From the NCBI RefSeq assembly GCF_009389715.1, contig NW_024068005.1, positions 124,001 to 188,000 on the forward strand: a stretch of DNA of 64,000 nt, in the 5' to 3' direction. The stretch is from Phoenix dactylifera (Eukaryota > Streptophyta > Magnoliopsida > Arecales > Arecaceae). Shown here piece by piece: positions 47,099 through 58,628 of the stretch. The notes below the pieces were generated by a model that did no database searches, had not been told where the DNA came from, and worked only from the letters and a program-made list of their open reading frames with translations. Both the position numbers and the translations under genes were made by a program. The first letter of the stretch is position 1; each line of letters opens with the position of its first letter.

Positions 47099-48840
47099 CA
47101 TATAAATCAAAGCAAAGACTCCGCATCCCATGGTAAGGTATCCAAATGATCAATCCAATTCTCATGCCAGTGCTTCCAAAAACAATCAGTATGATTTGTT
47201 CTAGTCCTTGCTTCTAAAAACCACGTATCTGAGATTCAGGATTCGAGGAGGAAGATGGGCTGCTTGCATGGGAGTTCATTCCATGCAGATGGAATTTATT
47301 GTTGTTTGATAATCTGAGAGATTTGTAATTGTAATTCAGAGACAGAAACCATTGATCAAGAAAAGATAGAGACACACAAAAAATTCCAAATAGTATTGGA
47401 TTCATTGGGGCTGACCATGAGCTAATTGTGGTATTTGTGATTAGATTTAAATGAATTTGAACTCTTAGCCGTACGGGCATAATATATTTGTTTCGTGTCA
47501 TATATATATATATAGCCCAAGGCTCATTTTTCACCATCCAATTAGCCAAATGGACTTCTTCATCTCCAATATGGCAGTATAAAAACTATTTTGTCACCCA
47601 ATATGTTCGTTCTCAGGAAAATTACTAGCTATCCATCACCCATCATGGATAGAGTTCGATCAGACATGGAGAAACTATTTTTTTCAAAAATATTTTACAA
47701 AGAAATAAACAATGCTATGCATTTATTTATTATAAAAAATATTTTGTCAGAACGACTACAAATGGTGTATTTTATTTTTTCTGATCAACCCAATTTTCCT
47801 ATACTCGTTATTCTCCCTTTCAAATAATGCATTTCTTGATGGGAATTTCGCATGTTTTGTGCAAGTTATAAACAGCCAATAAGATAATGCAATATAGACT
47901 CCAATCATGGTCCGTTTTGCATGAACCTCTGGAATGAAAACACTATTAAATAATGAGTATTGCAATAAATTCTTCCAACATTGTTTTTCTATAGACACGT
48001 TCTCATGCTAACCAATTAATTAATGTGATGTAATGCAGATGTAAATTGATGTGGAATCTCTAGTTTGATATTTGAGAAAGGGTTATCACCATCCTATGGT
48101 CATTATCCATTATTGATATAGGTAAAATCTCTCAAAACTCATACTTATCTGTGACAGTATAAGGAAAAGGAACTAGAGACTTGGTTCTCCTGCAATTGAC
48201 CAATCAATCGACTAATTCTCATATATCGTTTTGTTGAATCTGAGTATCTAATACTTGATAGGCATTATATGTCACTAATTACATCCAAAAAAAAATAAAT
48301 CATTTAATTGATGCCTTCAAAAATATATCTCCTACAAAATTATAGCTTTGTTAGGACACCATTTCCAACAGTAAGCTCCAAATGGAAACATTGAAAAGTG
48401 TAGTAGGAGAACCAAAGAAATCAATTCAAAGTTTTGACAAGAGGTGGAAAGTCATATTGCCAAAAAAAAAAAAAAGAGGCTAAGGGAATGACTAATAGAA
48501 ACTCATATTGGGCAAAAGATGCAAAATATAATACAGTTTTTTATTTCATTCCTAAACAAAAGAAACCTAAAAATCTCAAACAAGTCATTTTCTTTTGATT
48601 TTCATCCCTCCTTCTCATAGCCACTTGATTAGTAATCCAGAGCAGTTGGGTAAGCTTTCAATAGCCAGACTTGCAATATGCTACCGAAGAGGTATTTAAA
48701 ATTTTGAACTTTAAATGCAATATGAGAGCAATGTTTGCAGTATTTTTATGTTCATCTAGAATTCAAGTTCAATGATTCTTTGCCTTTGATGCCTTATATA
48801 GTGAAAAGCTCATCCTTACCACACACACAAAAAAAAGATC
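47099..48840. other. Intergenic DNA with a small TRIM fragment
   Basis: 3' flank of MFS copy 2. At 47394-47480 the TRIM internal core recurs on the plus strand (GGGGCTGACCATGAGC, then GTGATTAGATTT). No gene recognised in the remainder. Confidence 0.5.
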
Positions 48841-48859
48841 AACTAGGTAATGTTGTAGC

Positions 48860-49247
48860 CGCCAAGGCGGTAGCTCAGTTGGAACGGAGCTCGGCTTCTA
48901 ACCAAGTGGTTCCAGGTTCGAAACGCGCGGGCGTCGATTAAATGTGGGGACCGGATGCCCCTAGCCTGGACACGGGGTCTAGAAGTGCTACTGGTCGGCT
49001 GGTAGCCTTGGTGGTGCCAGGTGTGACGTACTCACACGTGGTTCTCGAGCCGGAGCCCAGAGGGGTAACCGAGCCGGGGTCACGGGTGGGGAGGGTATGA
49101 GTAATATATGGCTGGGGTCTGGTGCGCTGGGCCTATACCAAACGGCCATTCTGCCCGAATCGAACATAGTCCTGGCGGGGGCGGGGCCCGGTTGGGGTTG
49201 CTACGCGGGGTGGGCTTGTCCCTCCCCCCCTACCTCCTTTTTGGTTT

Positions 49248-49279
<32 letters not shown>
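48860..49279 (+). mobile_element. SINE (tRNA-derived), intact, with 19-bp target-site duplication
   Basis: The duplication AACTAGGTAATGTTGTAGC is perfect at 48841-48859 and 49280-49298. The head has pol III promoter boxes: A box TAGCTCAGTTGG (48871-48882) and B box GGTTCGAAAC (48915-48924). A unique body of about 320 bp follows, then a tail of about 30 A from 49251. This is the best preserved of three family members in the window and probably the youngest. It is mobilised by LINE reverse transcriptase; it codes for no protein. Confidence 0.95.
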
Positions 49280-49283
<4 letters not shown>

Positions 49284-49298
49284 AGGTAATGTTGTAGC

Positions 49299-49985
49299 AC
49301 ATTTGCAATGAACTTCATTAGTTGATTTCCTTTATGGAGGACGTGAGAGGCATCGTACTTTAGTAAAGAGGAAACTAGGATAGAGATATTTTTAATATAA
49401 AGATAAGTTGAAGATTGAAAACCCTTGAGCCAAGTGATCACCTTAGCAAAGTTCCCCTCTACCTGCACCTTCGGGGTGCTTTGAATAGTTATAGTAGCTT
49501 TTAGGCTTTTCCATACCATGGTTATATCTACAATTAGGATTGATCTAATGAGTAAAGGGATATAACTAGTAAGAAAGGTCATGCTTGCCAACATCGAAGG
49601 GTAAAGCTGGCGCCAAAGGTATGAATATGGATAGACCCATCGAAATTTACTTTCCATGGTGCCCCGGTAACATAGCTCCTTTGAAACAAGGGTTTGAAAA
49701 AGATAAGGTGTAGATACACTGGGCAAAGTACCCCAAAGACTACTACAATTAGAAGAAGCCATTATCAACAATCCTTTCTTCACTATTAGTTGTCTAGTTA
49801 TCTTGAAAATAAGTCATTAGGAGTTGCAAGAATCAAGGTTAGACAAGTTAGTGTGTGTTGGTTAACAATTAAGAAATGAAAATTACATGTCTCATAGGTC
49901 AAATGGGTTAAGTCAGTTCACAGGGGTAGACTTTATAGATTGAAGATTTTCTACCGGTGATCAGATTGGCTCAGACATAAGGTGA
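49299..49985. other. Intergenic DNA
   Basis: No gene recognised; the 216-codon minus-strand frame (49133-49783) runs into the SINE poly-A and has no family features. Confidence 0.45.
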
Positions 49986-52900
49986 AAGTTTCCTACATTG
50001 TTTCCCTAACTTGATCAACCTGACCCATCTTCCGGATAAAATCAGGGCAGAGAAGCTTTTCTACCTCCTCCTCAATCATCTTTCGCCTTTCAAGGGCGAA
50101 GCTCTTTTTCTTCTACCATACCAACAGGTGAGTGGGGTGCACACTTAGCCTGTGGGTGATAACCTCCGAGTGTATACCTGGTATATCAAAGGCCGACCAA
50201 AAAAATGCATCAACATTAACGCAAATGAATTCTAGGAGCTACACTAGGACATCGTCATCAAGACGGGCTCCAATTTCCATTCTTCAGTCTGGTGCTGTCA
50301 CATCAAGAGGCACAGAATAAAGGTCTTCAGCTAGCTCCCCGCATTGTTATCCCTGGCTATCATGGGAATCAAAGCTTTCGACGGGAAGCTCCTCCCTTGG
50401 CTTCTTTCCCTTAAGCGTAGCCATGTAGCATGCCCGAGCGAGCACTTGGTCACCTCAGATTTCTCCTACTCTATTTCTAGTCAGGAACTTCATCAGTAGG
50501 TGGTAGGTGGAGACCACGACATGCAGGGCGTTTCAGCCTGGTTGTCCCAGAATGGCGTTATAGGCCGATGGGACTTTGACGACTAGAAAATCTATTATGA
50601 CGGTGGTTTGCTGGGGGAGTCGTCTTGCTATGACAGGAAGAGTGATGACTTCCTCCACAGGAATTGGGTCTCTAGAAAAGCCAACCAAGAGGGAGGTGAT
50701 CCTCCGAAGCCTGTTATCTAGTAGATTCATTCTAAAAAAGGCCTCATAAAATAAGATGTCTCCCAAACCTCCATTATCTATTAGAATTCTTTTTATGTCA
50801 TAATTTGCAATATCAAGGGAAATTACAATGGCATCATCATGGAGAGTTTGTACTCCTTTTCTGTCAGCATCCGAGAAGAAAATGCCTTCTTTTGTCCTCA
50901 ATCTCTTTATTGACGAGCTCCCCATGTAGGCGGCTCGCGCGTAGGCTCTTCGGGCAGATGAACTAGCTCCACCAGCAGTAGTTCCGCTAACTATGGTATT
51001 AATGACTTCGGTCGTCAGTTGATTATTGGGCTTCGCCTCAAGAGAGGTTTGCTTTCGACTAGGATTGGCTCGACCCCGAGGGTTTTGAACATAGGCGTCG
51101 AGGTAGCTTCGTTGAATTAAGGCCTTAATCTCATTCTATAGTTGGAAGCAATCCTCGGTGTCATGCCTATGATCGCGGTGGAACTAGCAGTATCGTGTCA
51201 TTTTCTTAAGAGTCATAGACTTCATGTTCCATGGCCACTTTATATAGTTGCAGTAGTGGATCTCCTTAAGAATCTGCCAGTGTGGATTGTTTAGGGGTGT
51301 ATATTTCTAAACCTCCGAGCAGGGCTTCTCGATTGGCAGGAGGTCTCTTTATTCCTGGTCTTTTTGGTGGGGGCTTCAAGTTGTCTCAGGCTCACTTGTT
51401 GTTTTCTTTTGGCCGGGTGCACCCCTAGCTAACTCTCGTCGAGTCGCTATAGCCTCCTTGACGTTGATGTATTTGTCCGCCCAAGCTAGTAGCTCAACGT
51501 AATCTCTCGAAAACTTTTTTTATAAAGAAAAAAGAAATCGAGAGGTCTTGAGTTTGCTCCTTAAGACAGACATGCGACCGAATCATTAAGGTCACATACT
51601 TCCAGAGTGGCGACATTAAAGTAGCTGGAGTAGTCTCGTAAGGCTTATTGTTTCATTGCTTGATGGCAAAAAAGATCTCTGAACTTCTCCTCAGCCTCAG
51701 AGGCACTCGGTGTACCATAATTGAGCTGTCTTGCAAAGGGTAGCTAGAAAAGCTCTATACAACACTGCATCAAAGGCACCTTGGAGCATCATGAGAACTT
51801 TGAAGCTCTCCAAATGATCTAGAAGATTTCAGGTGCTATCATATGTCTCCAGTTGCGACATCTTGAAACGGGGAGGAACCAGCTCCCCCATTATCTTCAT
51901 TGAGAATGGGGGTTCAATGGTGAACTCTACATCTTGATCTTGACTAGCCTGGTGCTGACAAAGGTCTTTAAGGCACTGGCACATCTCTTCGAGCTTATGA
52001 TCGAGGCAGGCCTCCCTCCTGGAGACCCCATCAGGTCAGTGGGAGGAGAAATGGCTAGAGGCCGACTCCTCTCAAGAGGGAGAGTCAATGGATCGGGATG
52101 GGTCCTCCTACACATGTCTCCATAGCTGATTGTATGAGATGCATGGAGCCTTGCCAGGGTTGGAACAACAGGAAGGTTGGTTAGGAGGCACTTGCCCCCT
52201 CTCCGAGGTGGGGAGTGTCGACCTGAGTACTTCAGACCCTCACAGTGATCCTGCTTGTAGGCCTCTTGTTGCTATGGCTATTAGGGGGCAACTGGCTGCT
52301 GCATGTGTTGGATCGCAATAGTCAGTGCCTGGACTTATTGAAGGGGCACTTGAAATTGTTCATAGATCACCACTGGAACCGTCTATGGCTCTGGCAGGGG
52401 TAGAGCCCTCCGCGGGCTTTGTAAAAAGCCACTGGATTCTTTCAACGTATTTGGCTGAGGATTAGAAGATATTGGCTGCACCCTTTGAGACTTTATAGTG
52501 ACGAAAAGATGAAACCTCTTTGGGTAATCTCTGCCTTTCCTTTAGTGCCAATCTGTTGTCACTAAGAATTGATTGGCCTCAAGCACCACGACGAATGGCA
52601 TGACAATGCTGGAGAGCTCAAAGTCGGCTGCTTCGGCTTGGGTTGGGGAAGGTGAGTGGCGCTCGGTCACTATGGCTGAGATTCTCGTGGATGGCAATGC
52701 TCCGACCCGAAACAACATAGAGCAAAGAAGTTTTCTAGCCGGAGTGTATCTGGCAGGGACAGTCCAATGCTTAAGTTAGTGTAGTTATCCTAGAATAGAA
52801 AAAGATTGTCTCTCATTTTGTTAGGGTGTTCTTCTTACATTTTTACCTCCTTTGCCCCCTCCATTTTGTGTATAGTCAGTGGAGGAGTTTACCTACCATC

Positions 52901-53200
52901 AGAGAATTAGGGCACATGGGTCGACTGGAAGTGACTGGCTAAAGTACGACCTAAACATTAGGTGTGAATACTTCGCATGCAGACGACATCATGCTTGTCA
53001 CATCATGGGATCTCGATGATCACTAGGTCCCCCTGTTAGAATGTAGCTAAATGTGAAGAGCTTCTGATATGCAAGCTCGACGGTATGGGGCTAAGTTCGC
53101 CCAGTGGCTGCTCCCGATCTGCCACGTATTGGGGCCGTAGCGCATTTTGATTGGTTGGATCTTTTGGTAAGCTATAGCCAGTTTGGAGGCGTATCACAAC
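49986..53200 (-). mobile_element. Truncated older Tat-type gypsy element (5' LTR, gag, protease, start of RT)
   Basis: On the minus strand: an LTR starting (plus-strand coordinates) at 52554 with TGTTGTCAC, a primer-binding site TGGCACTAAAGGAAAGG directly inside it, then gag with a zinc-knuckle relic near 51130-51200, protease at 50533-50925 and the region just before reverse transcriptase (about 49990-50340). All align in order with the intact element at 22377-34707 but with many stops and indels. Everything downstream of the start of RT, including the other LTR, is missing. The outer LTR end is uncertain (somewhere in about 53040-53280). Confidence 0.75.
50533..50925 (-). pseudogene. Protease fragment of the older Tat-type element
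   Basis: 130 codons with ILIDNGGLGDIL (DNG active-site triad, followed by Gly where Ser is usual), GFSRDPIPVEE and YNAILGQPG. This is the same domain as at 31774-32136. The surrounding gag and RT parts have lost their frames. Confidence 0.8.
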
Positions 53201-53559
53201 CCATCGCTGCCTAACCCGACCCCAACCGAGACATTAAGTCGAGTGCACCATTTTAGACAACCGAAGTTGGGTTCAACATTAGCCTTAAAAACTTGGCAGT
53301 TGAGTTACCAAAAAACAAAAAAACTCGGCAGTCGTCGAGTCAACGTTGCCGACTTTCTCGCTAGAGCCCTATAAGCCCTAAACCGACGTCAGTCGCAGCT
53401 TTCGGCTTTCCGCCTTCCCCGACTCCTCCGGCGATCTCTCCATTCGACAGCGCTCACCCTCCGCTAGGATTCTTGCCGTCTAGGGGTAGGGTTTTCGTTC
53501 CAAGGTCTCGCTTCGTTTATCGAAGGGGATATATAGGGCATCGCTGAGGAGCTCGCAAG

Positions 53560-56500
53560 ATGAGGCCGATCCTGATGAAGGGCCACGAGAGGCCGCTCAC
53601 GTTCCTCAAGTACAACCGGGAGGGAGATCTCCTTTTCTCCTGCGCCAAGGACCACACGCCGACCGTCTGGTTCGCCGACAATGGCGAGCGCCTCGGCACC
53701 TATAAAGGCCACAACGGCGCTGTCTGGTGCTGTGATGTCTCCCGTGAGTTCCACCTTGTCTTTTAGCTTCTTTATCCTTACCTTTCTTGTTTTTTTTTTT
53801 GAGAGGGATTTTGTTTCTGGGATTTTATTTTATTTTCTATGAAACCTTTCTTTTTAGCATCGATTAAGTTGTATTGAGGGAAAAATATTTTTTTCCCCCG
53901 TTTTCCTTGGTGAATTGGTCATGTATCTAGAGAGAAGTTCGGCTTCTTTACCTATATGTGATAAAAAGGAGGGATTTTGGAAGGGCTCATGGTTAGGTGT
54001 CATCCCTAGGGGATCTGCTATGAAATTCTGAAGAAAGTTTTGTGATGTCATCCACATAATGCAATGTCTTATTGGTCTTTCCTGTCGTTGGCATCTTGCT
54101 CGTACTCAATGCTTATTATAGCTCAATGCTCAATATAGGACATGCCCATGCCTCTCTTCTAGCAGGATGGGACAGATGGGTTTGAGGGAATAATTCTGGG
54201 AATTTCATTTTGCTTGTCCGTATCTTTCATTGCTTATCGATAGTACTTTGAAACGTCTGTCTCATCAAGCAATATGATAACATTTACATCCCAACTAACA
54301 AACTACTTTTGTTCTTACCAGTATTTACTATGTACAATAATTTGTGTATCAATTGAATGAGAAGGAAAGTGTGTGAAGTAGGGTAACCTTTTAAGCATTA
54401 AACATATTGCTTCTTGGGGGATTATCATCATTGATCATTTGGTGTCAATTGCATATGCCACCACCCTCCTCAATAACACCATATTATGGTTTGACTTATA
54501 ATTTGCAACTACTGGTGCATTTTGGTACATTATCTATACCCTTTAAGTTTGCACTATATTTATATCATTTTTATTTTCCAAGATAGAGTATGGGTAATGG
54601 ATACAACTGAAAATTTCTAAAAGAAAGTTAAAAGCATGCAGATAAGGAAAAAAATTCAACCAATAAATTGACTATTAATCATGATTTAAGGGAATTTAGC
54701 TTGAAGCACTGAACGGTATATTACGGTGGGATGGTTTGGCCTTTAATGATATGTACAGTATAGAACTCTGTTGTAGTTACTCAATGGGGACTATGCTCTG
54801 AATAAAGTCTTTGATGTGTGACATGCAATGAATCATTGGAATTCTTGTGAGTTTTTATGAGAAGTTGCATCAGAATTTGGTTTGAAGCAGACTCTTTTGC
54901 TGGGAAAATCTATTTTACTCTAGTTTTTCTAATACATAATCTTAAATAACAATTGGAGCATTTGTGTGAAGTATTTAAGGAAGAGAAAATTGATACAATT
55001 TGGAAACTTTTACACCAACCTTAAGAGTGAGAGGTACATGCTTTGACTTGAGATGTTTGGAAGGTTGTTTGTTTGACTATAAATGCTTGTTGCTAGAAGA
55101 GGGAGTAGATTCCTTTTGTGCAGTCCAGAAGAACTCAGGAAGCATGACTGCTTGAAATATAGCTTAAAGATGTAATATGTACAGTCATGCGCATCTGAAC
55201 TTGTCTGGTTGTTCATTTCATCTTCTTTTTCATGATCAGTGGATGGGTGATTTTAGTTAGCTGTGATGGATGACATCTATAGGTGCACAATGTTAAAACA
55301 TACCATATAAGCTAGGAGACATATTACATTAGTAATTTTCCTTATGATTTTCATTGAATATGTCAACCTTCTTCAGTTCTTTTTGACATAAACTAGTGGG
55401 ACTAGGTTACATATTTAGATTGAGATCCACAAGCAGGAAACTTCTTAAATAAAATACTAACCTGAGGTAAAATTCTACACATTTCTTATTAATGACTCCT
55501 AACAATAATACATATATAACAAATGTTACACAGTTTTAAAATTTTTTGCAACATAAATATTAATATTGTTAGGCATTAGTTGTAATAGTTGATGTGTTCA
55601 AATTATAATCATATTGGCATGTTAGAGTAGCTCGTTCTAGGAGCAAGAAACTTTATGTGTGCCCTGAAGTTGGAGTGGGAGCTCATGGATGACCCTTGAT
55701 TGAAGCTACATATGATTAAAGATTTGAAGCTTCCAACAATTCTTAAAACTATGAATTCAATCCCTTCTTTGCTTTGAGAAAGTGGGAGTATTGTACTATG
55801 GTTAAAATTGCAAATTATTTCTTAGGTCTTGTAGGTCCTGTTAGGATGCTTGATTTTGTTGTCACTTGGATTTCTCTCATGTGGGTAGAAGGGAGTGAGG
55901 AGATGAAGTGGGGAGGAGTTTGTCTGACTGGGAGTAGACATGGGATATATTACTTCTGATTTTTGGGATAACCGGTTTCTAAAAGTTACTTATACTATCC
56001 CTGTGAATTTATATTTCCATGGCATCCTCAATATCAGGAATTTTTCCTTTTCTGGGCCACTTTCATCCTCCTCCTCATCAGTTGTGTGCCATGTCAAATG
56101 GATACCTGATGCCTGTATCCAAGCAGGACCATGTTTTAAACTATAATAACAGTTCCCCTTGCTAGTGGTCAAAACATGATGTCAAAATGAATTTGAACTT
56201 AGAAAATGGTAAGAAATGTATGAAGCATGCTTCTGCTTTTCTTTGATAGTGTAAAACTACTTTCTTTATCTTCTGGAATATGGAGCAAAAACCATTTTGT
56301 GCTTTGTTATAGGATTTGAACTGTGAAGCTTTTTTGAAACAAATAATAGATATTAAGAGTTTGGCAAAGAGTCCAAGACAAACATATCTTTGTGTGCCAT
56401 AACTTGTATTGAAGATTGACGTAGCTTTGAAGTTTTAATGGAAGTTACAACCTTTTGCATATGTTTATAGGTGCACTAGTTAATGTTTCTTCTTATTAGG

Positions 56501-58336
56501 TGTCAATGGAAACTGTAGTTGGAACATTAGGGATGTTAAAAAGGATTAATTTTTCTTGTTGTATGTTGCCTGATTGTGCAAGTGCACTGAAGTGGAGAAA
56601 AATTTTGTTTGCATCAAAAGAGTTGGGAGAGAGAGATAATTCTCATATTTGTGTGGTTGTAGGTAAGTCTTTTACTATGATGGCCCGAGCTACAAGCATA
56701 AACAAGACCACCTTTGGCAAAAGGTCGAGCTAGGATTAGATTTATCAATTCTCATCCAAAGAGTTGGAAAGAGACAGACAAATATCATATTTGTGTGTAG
56801 TTGTAGGTAAGTCCTTTAATATGATGGTCTGAGCTACAAGCATGAACAAGATCAGGTTTGGCAACAGGTAGAGTTAGGTTTAGTTAATCTTGTAACCAAG
56901 CCAAAGTCACGTATATAGAACTAGGAGCTGAACCTAAACTTAATTTGCAAGCATAGATCCATATTAGATGATAATTAGGTATGGGGTAGTTCTCAAGTAT
57001 TTGTTGGTTAGAGAGGAGAAATAAGCAGGGGGGCAGGGGGCGGGGTGGGTGTTTGAGAGCATTGGTGAGCAAAGGAGGCAAGGATGAGTTTTGGGGTATA
57101 TGTCTTATTATCTTCTTCTTTTTTCCCCTCTTTTTTTCCTTTTTTCTTCCCCGGGGGGGGGGGGGGGGATGCGTAGTGTGGGGGCCAAGAGAGAGAGAAC
57201 AATTATATCTAATATATAGTGGAGAAATATAATATGTGCAGCATTGAGAATGAGTTTTCTGGTTTTGAGGTGTGGAATATTCTATGCCTGAAACCAGCTT
57301 GATAAAGTTTTGGAACAATTATACTGCTTTGTCCCTGTTTGTTGATGCTAGAGAAGAAAATGTTCATATACTTATCTTCATCTTTCTTTTTTTTAATGCA
57401 TTTAGGGGATTCTACACGACTTATCACTGGCAGTGCTGACCAGACTGTGAAGCTGTGGAATGTGCAGACAGGGGTCCAGCTTTACTCTTTTAACTTTGAT
57501 TCTCCAGCTAGAGCTGTAGATTTTTCTGTTGGTGATAAGCTTGCTGTAATCACAACAGACCCATTTATGGGCCTGCCTTCCACCATTCAAGTGAAAAGAA
57601 TTGCCAGAGATCCTAGTCAACGTATGATTTAATTTCCCTTTTCCTTTTATACTTTTTTTTTTGCAATGTTCTGATACAATATGGAGTCTAGGAGTATGGA
57701 CACATTGCTGTTAACAATTTCCCTTGTTTTGGTTTGCTGGAGCTTATAGATCCATTGAAGATTATGACATTGCCAACTTACATGTGAAGATGATGACATT
57801 TGAATTTGAAGGCAAGATGTTAAGGGGAGCATTATTTTAAGCTCACTCTATACTGTCCTCTCAAATAGGCATCCTTGCTTTGACCTACATGATTTAGTTT
57901 GGTAGCCCCAAGTTCTGTGGGTGGTCTAGTTGTCCTGGTATAATCTCTCTCCATCCCAACTTTCTAGTAAAATGAAAGATGACGTTAGTTGTGTTGGTGA
58001 GTTTGAGGTTGCTGCCAGGATATCTTAGTTATTTTCCAATCAGCCATATGATAATATTAGCCTCATTTGGACTGCCTTACATTTGGTTGGAGTTGTTGGA
58101 CCGAACACAGGTTGTTAACACTTTGAAGCATCCAGTTGGACATGCTTCTTGATCATTTGGTTGGAGGTCTGAAGTTGATCTTCATTTATTATCTCTTCTT
58201 AATATATATTCTTTTAGATGAGTGAGTCCTGTATGGGGTCTTTATCGTTTTCTGGTTCTGGTTGTGACTCCATTTTCTGCCGCATTTATGTCAAAGTGTT
58301 GCTTGCTCTATATCATTTTATGTATCACACATTACA

Positions 58337-58383
<47 letters not shown>

Positions 58384-58566
58384 ATGTATGTATGGATGTA
58401 TATACATATATGAATATGTATATATATGTGCATATGTGTATATATATAAGGCACATATACATGGTACTACCTAGCATGAAGTCAGTTGAATAAGCTTAAT
58501 CAATCAATTGAAAAATAAATGATACAATGATTTTGCATACTTAGTTTTTTGTGTAAGTTTTCTAGG

Positions 58567-58628
<62 letters not shown>

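Noticed and set aside
48860..48930. A possible tRNA gene (A and B boxes present)
   Set aside because: It is the head of a SINE: no proper cloverleaf or acceptor stem, followed by a shared non-tRNA body, an A tail and a flanking target-site duplication.
49133..49783. 216-codon minus-strand frame
   Set aside because: Part of it is the SINE tail (Phe run from poly-A). The remainder matches no family I know.
58218..58493. 91-codon frame with Tyr-Ile repeats in eIF3i intron 2
   Set aside because: Translation of the (AT)n microsatellite inside an intron.
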